A stretch of 42,282 bases of DNA, from positions 1-42,282 of the forward strand of contig CATJLA010000111.1 in the NCBI GenBank assembly GCA_949741215.1, in the 5' to 3' direction. Positions 7,064 to 15,323 of this stretch are shown one piece after another. Each line of letters opens with the position of its first letter. Position 1 is the stretch's first letter. Source of the stretch: an uncultured Oscillospiraceae bacterium. Its GTDB lineage: Bacteria; Bacillota; Clostridia; Oscillospirales; Ruminococcaceae. The notes under the pieces are model-generated. The model was given only the letters and a program-made list of their open reading frames with translations. It was not told where the DNA came from and did no database searches. The position numbers and the translations under genes are program-made.

Positions 7064-8299
7064 TTATTTTTTCAGCTCGGGGTAAAAGTCCCCCAGGAAC
7101 TCGCTTAAGTATACGGCTCTGTCCTCCAGCATGGATTTGTTTGCGGCAATACCAATACCAATGGACATAGCGCCTGCCCGGGTATCTGCCATCTGGTGGA
7201 GCGGATCGGAACTATAACCTCGGAACAGATTATCCCGCAAAGCCGGGTCGGCGCCGCCATGGCCGCCAGGCAACGGTTTTACATGGGTACGATCCAGGTT
7301 GATGCACTCACCCTCCCGGTTGTAGAACTTGAAATTCTCCTTGCCGAAAGCGGTATCCGCCTCCATACGTCCCTTAGATCCGTTGATAACAAGCTTCATG
7401 CACTCATAGGGGGAATGGGCCGTGAGGGAGTAGCTCATCACCGCGCCCTTAGCGTACTTCACATTGACAGAAACGCTGTCCTCAATATCGATCTCATCAG
7501 AAAATACGCAGCGGTCACGGATATATCCATCCTCGTCCTCACAGTCCAGGAACATTTTCTTCATCCGTCCCTGATCCTCAGTTTCGATATTCATATAGTA
7601 CTCACAGGTTTTTTTGTGCTGGCAGGTCAGGCAACGCTCGCCGCGTTCCTCGCGAACACCAGCGCCATAGAACCGGCGGGTACCAAAGGCGTTCACCTTT
7701 ACAGGCTCGTCGTCAATCAGCCAGTTGATCAGGTCAAAGTGATGGGTGGACTTGTGAATCAACAAAGAACCGGAGTTCTCCCGGACAGAATGCCAACGGC
7801 GGAAGTAGGATGCGCCATGGCTGGTATCCAGCAGCCATTCAAAATGAATGCTGAGAATATCCCCCAAAAGGCCCTCGTTGATCAACTCCTTCAGCCGGAC
7901 GAAGAAGTTCATAAACCGCATATTAAAGGTTACAGTTACCTTATGGCCGGTTTTCTTTTCGGTTTCAATGATCCGGGCGCACATTTCGGCAGTGGTAGTC
8001 ATGGGCTTTTCGCTAATGACATCGCAGCCAAATTCCAGCGCTTTTACAATGTACTTTTCATGGAAGCAGTCCTTGGTAGTTACCAGGACGACATCCGGCT
8101 TGTGGTCTTTCAGCATCTGGTCAAAATCGGTGTAAGCAGGAACCTCTCTGCCAATATGCTCCGAAACATACTTAGCGCGCTTGCCATTGATGTCACATAC
8201 CGCAACCAAGTCTACACAGTCTCCATAGTTTTCCACCATAGGTACAATGTAGGACTCCAGGCCTCTGCCTCCGGTGCCGACTACTGCGTATTTTTTCAT
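7064..8299 (-). CDS. Gfo/Idh/MocA oxidoreductase, tandem paralogue B
   Basis: The 411-residue homologue is collinear with paralogue A and, by eye, mostly identical to it across the whole length, so A and B look like the most recent duplication. It keeps the Rossmann motif GTGGRG near the N terminus, EKP, the HKSTHHFD segment and the cysteine cluster (CX2CX5CX20CX10C). I placed the start at ATG 8299, where the protein aligns with the MKKY start of the other two copies; an ATG 30 bases upstream would add ten unaligned residues. It lies 37 bases after the end of paralogue C and is probably co-transcribed with it. Differences from A cluster in the segment between the third and fourth cysteines. 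Confidence 0.85.
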   Translation of the reverse strand: MKKYAVVGTGGRGLESYIVPMVENYGDCVDLVAVCDINGKRAKYVSEHIGREVPAYTDFDQMLKDHKPDVVLVTTKDCFHEKYIVKALEFGCDVISEKPMTTTAEMCARIIETEKKTGHKVTVTFNMRFMNFFVRLKELINEGLLGDILSIHFEWLLDTSHGASYFRRWHSVRENSGSLLIHKSTHHFDLINWLIDDEPVKVNAFGTRRFYGAGVREERGERCLTCQHKKTCEYYMNIETEDQGRMKKMFLDCEDEDGYIRDRCVFSDEIDIEDSVSVNVKYAKGAVMSYSLTAHSPYECMKLVINGSKGRMEADTAFGKENFKFYNREGECINLDRTHVKPLPGGHGGADPALRDNLFRGYSSDPLHQMADTRAGAMSIGIGIAANKSMLEDRAVYLSEFLGDFYPELKK

Positions 8300-8336
8300 T
8301 TCTGCAATCGCCTCTTTCCTGGGATTCATTTCAGGT

Positions 8337-9584
8337 TTATTTTTTCAGCTCCGGGAAGTAATCCCCCAGGAACTCGCTCAGGCATACGGAACGGCCTTCA
8401 GCCATGGACTTGTTGGCAGCAATACCCACACCGATAGAAAGAGCGCCTGCTCTGGTGTCCGCCATTTGTCCCAGCGGGTCAGAGGTATAACCACGGAACA
8501 GGTTATCTCTCAGAGAGGTATCAGAGCCGCCATGGCCGCCAACACGACGCTTCACATTGCGCAGATCGTAATCAACGCAACGGCCGTCTCTGTCATAGAA
8601 CCGGAAAATTTCCTGCTTATCCACAACAACATTCTCAAAAGCAGTTACTTCCAGCCGGCCGTTAACGCCGTTAAACACCATTCTCCAGCCCTCATAGGGA
8701 GAGTGGGTGGTTAAGGAATAACTCATAGAAGTACCCTTGCCATACTGCACATTTACAGAGAGGCTATCCTCAATGTCAATATCATCAGAGAACAGGCAGC
8801 GGTCACGGATGTAGCCGTCCTCGTCCTCGCAGTCAATATACAGGCCCTTGTAGAAGCCCTGCTCATCCTTGGCAAGGTCATAGTAGAACTCACAGCTGTC
8901 TTTATAAGCACAGGTACGGCAGTTAGCGCCCCGTTCCTCCCGGGTGTGGCCGTAGAACCGGCGGGAACCAAAAGCATTTACCTTTACAGGAATATCATCC
9001 AGAATCCAGTTGATCAAGTCAAAGTGGTGGGTGGACTTATGTACCACCAAAGAACCGGAGTTCTTACGCTGAGAATGCCAACGACGGAAGTAAGCAGCAC
9101 CGTGGGTGGTATCCAAAATCCATTCAAAATGTACACTCAGGACATCGCCCAGCTTGCCGCTTGCCACAAACTCCTTGATCTGAGCAAAAATCGGCATAAA
9201 ACGATAGTTAAAAGTAACGGTTACCTTATGGCCGGTGCGCTTTTCCGCCTCCAGAATGCTGGCACACATTTCAGCGGTAGTGGTCATGGGCTTTTCGGTG
9301 ATCACGTCACAGCCATACTCCAAAGCCTTCACAATGTACTCTTCATGAAAGCAGTCCTTGGTGGTTACAATTACCACATCCGGCTTGTGATCCTTCATCA
9401 TCTGATCGAAATCGGTATAGGCAGGGATTTCATGGCCCAGATACGTCGAAACAAAACGGGCCCGCTTGCCATTGATATCACACACCGCAGCAATTTCTGC
9501 GCAATCCTGATATTCCTCTAAAATCGGCCGGATATAAGTCTGAATTCCCCGATGTCCGGTGCCGACAAGCACATACTTTTTCAT
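8337..9584 (-). CDS. Gfo/Idh/MocA oxidoreductase, tandem paralogue C
   Basis: The 415-residue protein is the first transcribed and most diverged of the three tandem copies. It has GTGHRG at residues 8-13, TEKPMTTTAEMC with the EKP signature, VHKSTHHFDL with the histidine pair, and the same five-cysteine pattern (CX2CX5CX20CX10C). The substrate-domain region after the cysteines differs from A and B and includes a short insertion, which suggests a related but distinct sugar substrate. The start at ATG 9584 follows AAAGGAAA. It lies 30 bases after the serine hydrolase stop and is likely in the same transcript. Confidence 0.85.
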   Translation of the reverse strand: MKKYVLVGTGHRGIQTYIRPILEEYQDCAEIAAVCDINGKRARFVSTYLGHEIPAYTDFDQMMKDHKPDVVIVTTKDCFHEEYIVKALEYGCDVITEKPMTTTAEMCASILEAEKRTGHKVTVTFNYRFMPIFAQIKEFVASGKLGDVLSVHFEWILDTTHGAAYFRRWHSQRKNSGSLVVHKSTHHFDLINWILDDIPVKVNAFGSRRFYGHTREERGANCRTCAYKDSCEFYYDLAKDEQGFYKGLYIDCEDEDGYIRDRCLFSDDIDIEDSLSVNVQYGKGTSMSYSLTTHSPYEGWRMVFNGVNGRLEVTAFENVVVDKQEIFRFYDRDGRCVDYDLRNVKRRVGGHGGSDTSLRDNLFRGYTSDPLGQMADTRAGALSIGVGIAANKSMAEGRSVCLSEFLGDYFPELKK

Positions 9585-9614
9585 ACTGATTGTTTCCTTT
9601 CCCTAATGGCCAGG

Positions 9615-11084
9615 TTAATCCTTTACTGCGTGGCCGGCAATATAACCTCTGTAATCGCCGAAAAAGTCCTCAGCAAATTTAGTCATAAATACTGTCAAGG
9701 TATCGTCCTTAAAGGTGAGCTGCATTCTGATGCACCCCAAATAATCGTCCACGGAATAAATCATACCCAAAAAGGTATTATCACTTCTCCACGCACCGGC
9801 GGAAACACATTGGTAGTTGGTATCCAGCACACCAATCCGTTTTCCCGCATATTTTTCGGGGAAAGTCAGCGGGCCATACTCGCCCATATACATTTTCAGA
9901 GAATGAACGCCGGTGCCTTTTTCATAATGAACCGTACAGGCATCCTCCGCAACGTCCACCTTCATCCATTTAAAGCCAAACAGGTTTTCCTCAAATTCAT
10001 ATTTGACGCCGGAAATTTTAGCTGCCAGCTTTGTGGTTTTGCCGCCAACAGGCAGGGGCAAAGTGAGCTTAGACCGGTCGGCAAGCTCCTTTTGAAGCTC
10101 GGGATTCTCCGGCAGCGCCTCGTCCGAAAGCTTGCTTAACAGGCGATAAAATGCCTGGCGAATGGTATCGTCAGCCGCATGAACAGCCTGATTATCAGCG
10201 GTAGTAATCAGAATCGTATCGTACTTAGGCATCATAAAAGCGAACTGGCTGCCCATGCCATTGCAGGAGAAGCCGCCATCCTTCAGCATCCAGAACTGAT
10301 AGCCATATCCCAACGGGCTTGGCATACCGCCATCAGCAACCGTGGTGTCAATCTGACAGGAGGTTGCTTCCTCCATATATTCCCGGCTTACCAGCTGCTC
10401 GCCATTCCATTCACCTCGATGGAGGCAGAACAACGCAAACCTGGCAAGATCTCTAGGAGTACAAAGGATGCCGCTGCCGGTCCAGGAACCGCCTTCAGGG
10501 GTCTGAACACACCAAACATCCTTAGAAATTCCAAGTTTATCCAAAAGCGGACGCATATAATCCAGCATTGGCTTTCCACTAAGCTTCTCCACAATGGCAC
10601 AAAGCTGCACTGTAGCAGAGGTGTCATAATGGAAAATAGTGCCGGGCTCATGCTTAATAATATCATTTTTGAAGAACGCTTCCACAAAATTAGGGGTGTC
10701 CCACTCATAAGTACCGGTTTCATGGCAGGAGGCCATCATCAGCAGGTCCCGAATAGTGGTCCTCATCAAATAAGGCGAAGGATTTTCCGGGATATATTCC
10801 GGGAAAAAGTCTGCCACCTTATCCTGCAGGGTAATTTTGCCTTCAGTAATCATCATGCCGATAGCTACCGAGGTAAAACTCTTGCTCACCGAATACAACC
10901 GATGCTTGCGGTTTTCATCAAAGGGGGCGCAATAACCCTCAGCCGCTACCTTACCGTGACGAAGCACAATATAGCTGTGCATAGCAAGACGGCAGTCCCG
11001 CATTTCATCGAGAAAATCCAAAATCGCCTGGGAAGGAATCCCTAAAGATTCCGGAGATGCGTATACCAAATTATTTTCAGGCAT
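9615..11084 (-). CDS. Serine hydrolase, beta-lactamase/class C penicillin-binding family
   Basis: The 489-residue protein has a serine beta-lactamase-like domain at about 10-340 and an extra C-terminal beta-rich domain at about 350-485. The SxxK motif is Ser65-Val-Ser-Lys68 in YSVSKSFTS. The Tyr motif is probably Tyr153 in HYDTSAT, where the usual Asn is Thr. Members act as esterases, amidases, D-peptidases or acyltransferases. No signal peptide or lipobox is visible, so it should be cytoplasmic, which fits deacylation or depeptidation of an imported conjugate better than cell-wall work. AGGAGTG precedes ATG 11084. A terminator separates it from the binding-protein gene upstream, so it may rely on read-through or a weak own promoter. 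Confidence 0.82.
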   Translation of the reverse strand: MPENNLVYASPESLGIPSQAILDFLDEMRDCRLAMHSYIVLRHGKVAAEGYCAPFDENRKHRLYSVSKSFTSVAIGMMITEGKITLQDKVADFFPEYIPENPSPYLMRTTIRDLLMMASCHETGTYEWDTPNFVEAFFKNDIIKHEPGTIFHYDTSATVQLCAIVEKLSGKPMLDYMRPLLDKLGISKDVWCVQTPEGGSWTGSGILCTPRDLARFALFCLHRGEWNGEQLVSREYMEEATSCQIDTTVADGGMPSPLGYGYQFWMLKDGGFSCNGMGSQFAFMMPKYDTILITTADNQAVHAADDTIRQAFYRLLSKLSDEALPENPELQKELADRSKLTLPLPVGGKTTKLAAKISGVKYEFEENLFGFKWMKVDVAEDACTVHYEKGTGVHSLKMYMGEYGPLTFPEKYAGKRIGVLDTNYQCVSAGAWRSDNTFLGMIYSVDDYLGCIRMQLTFKDDTLTVFMTKFAEDFFGDYRGYIAGHAVKD

Positions 11085-11163
11085 TTCATTTCACTCCTAT
11101 TTACCGTTTTTCTTCGTTTTGAGGAAAGCATATTAAGATCATTTAGTTGATAGAATAAAACAC

Positions 11164-11221
11164 AAAAAAAGGGGAGGCAGCCCCAGACATATCAATTCAA
11201 TATGACAGGAACTGCCCCCAG
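11164..11221 (-). terminator. Terminator/attenuator after the binding-protein gene
   Basis: Read on the minus strand, a GGCAG...CTGCC outer stem and a CATAT...ATATG inner stem are followed by TTTTTTT (complement of 11164-11170). It sits between the solute-binding protein and the downstream enzymes and probably makes binding-protein mRNA more abundant than the enzyme mRNA. Confidence 0.7.
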
Positions 11222-11264
11222 GTATCATTGTCAGGGGAAAATGAAACCGGTTGCGAAAGGGAAA

Positions 11265-12896
11265 TTACTTGTTGGCAGCTCTCCAAGCATCCAGCTGTTT
11301 CTGAGCTTCGTCAATAACCTTCTGAACGCCAGCAGCTTCCATAGCGGAAACCATCTCATCAACAATGCCATCAATCATAGCAGTAGTTGCTTCAGCAGTA
11401 GCTCCCTCTTCAACATTCATACCAAAGGTGAGGTAGGTCTTGTGATCCATAGCGCCACTAACAGCAGCTACCTCATTAGCAACAGGTGCGGGATCGAAGA
11501 TAAAGCCCATGTTGGTATCTCCGATAGCACTCTCATTAGCCTGTCTCAGCAAATCAAAGAAGTTGGAAGGGTTACCGGGCTCCACAGCCTGCATATCCAT
11601 GATGGAACCGAACTGAGCGCCGTACCAGCAATGGTAAGCCTGGTTGGACGGATCAGCATTCTTAGTGCCCTCGAAGGTAGCAACACCTTCTACATCACTC
11701 ATCTTCCAGTAGTCGCCCTCAATACCGAAACGGAGGGTGGTCTCAACCCAAGGATCGGTGTTGATGATTTCCAGAGCCATCATAGCTCTCTCAGGGTTCT
11801 TGGAAGTACGGCTGATGCAGTTAACAGCCTGATGCAGGTAATTGGTGTAAGCTATGGTATGCTCAAAAGGAGAAATTACGCTGGAGAAATCTTCGGAAGT
11901 AGCATGCTCAGCAATGGTAACCAAGCCGGAACGAATGCCATAGAAGAAATACTCACCATCGTAGTACTCAACACGGTCAGGATCATAGTTAAATACCTGC
12001 AGAGGATAAATGCCGTCAAGAACTGCCTTAGCAGTAGTCTGGCACAACTCACGATACTCAGGAGTAGCGAAAACATTAAATACCTTGTCGCCGGAGCCCT
12101 GTCCTTCAAAAGAATCAACGCCAGGAACATTAACCCCTAAGAAGTCATTGATCTGCTCGTAAGGAAGATACTCATCAATGCCCATGAAGTCACGGGAAAG
12201 AGGAGTGCTAGCCTTATCGGGGTACTTTGCATCGCGTTTTTCTTTTACTTCATAAAGCAGCGGAATAACTTCCTTGCCGTTCTTAACTTTCTCAGGCAGG
12301 GTAATGCCCAGATCATCAGCCATGGTCTTGTTAAACTGAGCAGAACGAATGTCAACGGAATCCTTATAGGAAGGAATACCATAGATTTCGCCATCCACCT
12401 TCATAGAATTCCAGAAATCCTCAGGAATCATCTCATAGGTCTTAGGAGCATACTCGGGAAGAAGATCATTCATGGAAACAAAGGTTTCGCTTCTGGAAAA
12501 ATCAACATAACCGATACCGCCGGAACCTACGTTAACGATATCCAGGTCTTGTCCAGACATCAGGATGGGATTCATCTTCTCGCCATACTCAGAAGAAGCA
12601 ATCAGATGAACATTCAGGGTAGCATTGATCTGCTCCTGCATATACTCGCTGATTTTGCCCAAAACAACAGTATCGTCAGGCTTAGGGGACTCAGAAACAT
12701 ACCACTCCAGAGTTACCGGATCAAGATTGGCCGGCTCAGAAGAGCTGTTCTCAGAGGACTGAGATTCAGACTGAGACTGAGATTCAGACTGGGACTGGGA
12801 AGAAGACGATTCGTTATTACCCGAACATCCACTTACCACTCCACACAGCATTGCGAGGGAAAGCACTAAAGAAACTTTCCGAGAAACGTTGCGCAT
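11265..12896 (-). CDS. Extracellular sugar-binding lipoprotein of ABC importer
   Basis: The 543-residue lipoprotein carries a signal peptide (about 1-23) ending in VVSGC, with Cys24 as the lipid-modified residue. A low-complexity linker of Ser, Gln and Glu (about 25-55) tethers the binding domain at the outer face of the membrane. The rest resembles family 1 solute-binding proteins of the large LplA-like type that pair with LplB/LplC permeases and deliver oligosaccharides or glycoconjugates. The start at ATG 12896 follows AGGAGG at good spacing; the longer frame adds six residues before the positively charged signal start. The two permease genes lie directly upstream. The repetitive DNA of the Ser-rich linker (about 12720-12810) may vary in length between strains. 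Confidence 0.9.
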   Translation of the reverse strand: MRNVSRKVSLVLSLAMLCGVVSGCSGNNESSSSQSQSESQSQSESQSSENSSSEPANLDPVTLEWYVSESPKPDDTVVLGKISEYMQEQINATLNVHLIASSEYGEKMNPILMSGQDLDIVNVGSGGIGYVDFSRSETFVSMNDLLPEYAPKTYEMIPEDFWNSMKVDGEIYGIPSYKDSVDIRSAQFNKTMADDLGITLPEKVKNGKEVIPLLYEVKEKRDAKYPDKASTPLSRDFMGIDEYLPYEQINDFLGVNVPGVDSFEGQGSGDKVFNVFATPEYRELCQTTAKAVLDGIYPLQVFNYDPDRVEYYDGEYFFYGIRSGLVTIAEHATSEDFSSVISPFEHTIAYTNYLHQAVNCISRTSKNPERAMMALEIINTDPWVETTLRFGIEGDYWKMSDVEGVATFEGTKNADPSNQAYHCWYGAQFGSIMDMQAVEPGNPSNFFDLLRQANESAIGDTNMGFIFDPAPVANEVAAVSGAMDHKTYLTFGMNVEEGATAEATTAMIDGIVDEMVSAMEAAGVQKVIDEAQKQLDAWRAANK

Positions 12897-12990
12897 AGGG
12901 AAACCTCCTATCAATTTTACAGTTTGTATACTTCCTTCAAAGCCGAACCGAAATCCAGCATTGAATTCATAAAATTAGATCCTTCCAGCA

Positions 12991-13923
12991 TTAACCCTTT
13001 ACACTACCAATAGTTAAGCCCTGAATAAAATACCGCTGGAAGAAAGGATACACACAGAGAATCGGCAGTGTAGTAAGCATTAGAATTGCCATTCTCGTCT
13101 GTTCTGTAGGCATAGACTTCAAAAGCGCCATACCATCCGGTGTGTTTGCGACATTCGCATTATTCTTAATAAAGTCAATCTGCTTTTGAATCCGGCTCAG
13201 CATTGTCTGCAGAGGAATCAGCTTGGGATTTTCAATATACAGGAAGCCTGTAAACCAGTCGTTCCACTTGCCTACCATGATGAACAGCCCAATAGTAGCT
13301 AAACCAGCCTTTGCCAAAGGCAGCACAATCTTGAAGAACACTGTAAATTCGCTCGCACCGTCAATTTGAGCCGCGTCCATCATTTCCTCCGGGATGGTGG
13401 AAGTGATAAAGGTCCTCAAAATAATAATGTTAAATGCACCGACAATACCAGTAAGAATCAAAATCCAAATGGTGTTGGGCAAGCCCAGCTTTACATTAAC
13501 CATGTAAGAAGGAACCAAACCACCGGAAAACAGCATCGTAACAAACGGAATAAAAGTATATACTCTTCTGGGTGTAAACCGCTTATTGGACAGCACATAA
13601 GCATACATCGCCATCATTGTAACACCAAGAATTGTAGAAATAATAGTAACCACAATCGTCACAATATAAGAATCCAACAACTGTGAACCAGTTTTGAACA
13701 GACTCTCATAAGCGGTAAAAGAAACCTCTGTAGGAAACAGGGAGTACCCCGCGTCCTTCAAACTCTGAGAGGTAGAAATTGAAATCGTGAACACCAGAAC
13801 CATGGGCAATACTGTTGTCAAAGCAAGAAGAGAAAGGATAACAGTAAAAATTACATTGGTAACAGGGCGAACCCGATTGATTTTTGCAAAGGAATTATCA
13901 ACCACTTCTTTTTCTTTAGCCAT
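12991..13923 (-). CDS. ABC sugar permease, LplC-like
   Basis: The 310-residue inner-membrane protein has about six transmembrane segments and the cytoplasmic EAA loop (DAAQIDGASEFTVFFKIVLP) that docks the ATPase. This is the second permease of a CUT1-type carbohydrate importer. It ends with the short conserved QGLTIGSVKG tail typical of LplC-like proteins. It starts 20 bases after the LplB-like gene and is followed by the binding lipoprotein. No ATPase gene is present in the locus; related systems share one MsmK/UgpC-type ATPase encoded elsewhere. Confidence 0.9.
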   Translation of the reverse strand: MAKEKEVVDNSFAKINRVRPVTNVIFTVILSLLALTTVLPMVLVFTISISTSQSLKDAGYSLFPTEVSFTAYESLFKTGSQLLDSYIVTIVVTIISTILGVTMMAMYAYVLSNKRFTPRRVYTFIPFVTMLFSGGLVPSYMVNVKLGLPNTIWILILTGIVGAFNIIILRTFITSTIPEEMMDAAQIDGASEFTVFFKIVLPLAKAGLATIGLFIMVGKWNDWFTGFLYIENPKLIPLQTMLSRIQKQIDFIKNNANVANTPDGMALLKSMPTEQTRMAILMLTTLPILCVYPFFQRYFIQGLTIGSVKG

Positions 13924-13943
13924 AATCTTCGTGTCCCCCTTTC

Positions 13944-14900
13944 TTAGAACAATGCGGAATCTTCGTCCACTTTACGGACAATAGCGTTTGCAATGATTAC
14001 TAAAACAAAACCAACTGCCGACTGATACATACCTACAGCGGCATTCATACCAGGGTTAGCCATACTCTTCAAAGCACGATATACATAGGTATCAATAACA
14101 TCAGTTACCGGGTAAAGCGTAGGGCTATCCATAGTTACCTGTTGGAACCATCCAATATCGCCTCTGATCAAACCGCCCAGATTCAAAATCATCTGGATGG
14201 TAATAATCGTGCGCAGATAAGGCAATGTGATATACCGAGCCTGCTGGGTTTTGGTTGCGCCGTCCAGCAAAGCCGCCTCGTAATGCTCCTGGGGAATGCC
14301 GGACAAGGATGCCACATATACAATAGAACTGTAACCTACATTCTTCCACAAATAACCCACAACAATCAACGGAGGCCAAATAGGAACATATGCATACCAG
14401 TTTTTGCCGCTTTGGCCCATAGCACGCAGGAGCTGGTTAAGAACACCGCCCTGTTGAGCCAGAAAAGCATATACAATCAAGGCCACAACAGTGATAGAAA
14501 GAAAGTTAGGCATAATCAGCAATGTTTGCAGAACCTTGGAATAACCCCTGACGTAAATTTCATTAAATACCATTGCCAGCAATACCGAAAACACCATATT
14601 TAGAATAATAAAAGCAACGTTATAAAGAATCGTGTTTCGGGTAATCTGCCAGATGTTGTTGGATTGGAATAAAAACTCGAAGTTCTTAAGACCCACAAAT
14701 TTACTGTGGAAGAAACCTGTAGACACCTTAAAATCTTGGAACGCCATCACCAAACCAAACATAGGGAAATAATTAAATATAATCATATAAGCCAAAGCTG
14801 GCAAAGCCAGAACATGCAGCTGCCAATGTCTTTTGAGATGACGTATAACCTTATCGGGAAGGGATTTTTTAGGTTTTGCTTGCCCAACGCTCACACTCAT
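13944..14900 (-). CDS. ABC sugar permease, LplB-like
   Basis: The 318-residue inner-membrane permease, the first gene of the minus-strand uptake and catabolism unit, has about six transmembrane segments. Its EAA loop contains EAALLDGATKTQQARYITLP. The N-terminal PALAYMIIFNYFPMFG segment is typical of LplB-like CUT1 permeases. ATG 14900 is chosen because AGGAGG lies ten bases upstream; the longer frame adds 20 residues with no ribosome site. A promoter lies at 14973-15001. It would form a heterodimer with the LplC-like protein. Confidence 0.9.
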   Translation of the reverse strand: MSVSVGQAKPKKSLPDKVIRHLKRHWQLHVLALPALAYMIIFNYFPMFGLVMAFQDFKVSTGFFHSKFVGLKNFEFLFQSNNIWQITRNTILYNVAFIILNMVFSVLLAMVFNEIYVRGYSKVLQTLLIMPNFLSITVVALIVYAFLAQQGGVLNQLLRAMGQSGKNWYAYVPIWPPLIVVGYLWKNVGYSSIVYVASLSGIPQEHYEAALLDGATKTQQARYITLPYLRTIITIQMILNLGGLIRGDIGWFQQVTMDSPTLYPVTDVIDTYVYRALKSMANPGMNAAVGMYQSAVGFVLVIIANAIVRKVDEDSALF

Positions 14901-14972
14901 ACGTATCAGGCCTCCTATTCTTGTCGTTAAAATTCCGTGTTTATCGTTGCAATGACACACTTTCTGTTATAA

Positions 14973-15001
14973 AGTGTACATTTTTCAGTCACATTTTGCA
15001 A
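14973..15001 (-). promoter_or_regulatory. Sigma-A promoter of the uptake/catabolic unit
   Basis: Read on the minus strand, TTGCAA (14996-15001) and TACACT (14973-14978) are 17 bases apart, about 70 bases before the permease start. The imperfect -35 would suit activation by the YesN-like regulator encoded upstream. A further TTGACA lies farther up but has no well-spaced -10. Confidence 0.55.
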
Positions 15002-15182
15002 TCGTAAATAATTAAGTTTTCCCAACAAATTCACGGGAGTGTCAATAATTTCGGGTTTTTGTTTGTAATCATTGTGCATTTTTTCCCGTTTTTGGGCCAA
15101 ACAGACTAAATTTACCCACACAAATTAAGGATCTTCTCTCCTTCACAATTTCTTCATATGCAACAAAAATCCATCTTCTTCA

Positions 15183-15254
15183 GGACATGACAGCACCCAT
15201 AGGTTCCTGTAGTTTCCGGCAAAGCCCACAGAACCCATGGGTGCTGTTCCGTCC
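15183..15254. repeat. Long imperfect inverted repeat (REP-like)
   Basis: Arms GGACATGACAGCACCCAT (15183-15200) and ATGGGTGCTGTTCCGTCC (15237-15254) match at 15 of 18 positions, and pairing continues inward through GGTTC/GAACC. The feet of the hairpin carry GGAC/GTCC motifs that recur in other gaps of this window. The remaining bases of the 14901-15323 gap hold the promoter and a terminator; there is no gene. Confidence 0.6.
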
Positions 15255-15278
15255 CTAAAAGCACTGTACCATACATAG

Positions 15279-15311
15279 AAAAAAGAGCCTCCGCCTTGTG
15301 CCGGAAGGCTC
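15279..15311 (-). terminator. Terminator of the histidine kinase gene
   Basis: Read on the minus strand, GAGCCTTCCGG pairs imperfectly with CGGAGGCTC and is followed by TTTTTTC. It starts 12 bases after the stop codon of the kinase at 15324 and separates the regulators from the uptake unit. Confidence 0.75.
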
Positions 15312-15323
15312 CTCTTTCGTCCT

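Noticed and set aside
5769-9521. Long plus-strand open frames opposite the three oxidoreductase paralogues
   Set aside because: They resemble each other only because the paralogues do. They have no ribosome sites and no domain, so they are not overlapping genes.
12720-12810. Short repeated units resembling a repeat array
   Set aside because: They encode the Ser/Gln/Glu linker of the binding lipoprotein in frame. There are no spacers, so this is not CRISPR.
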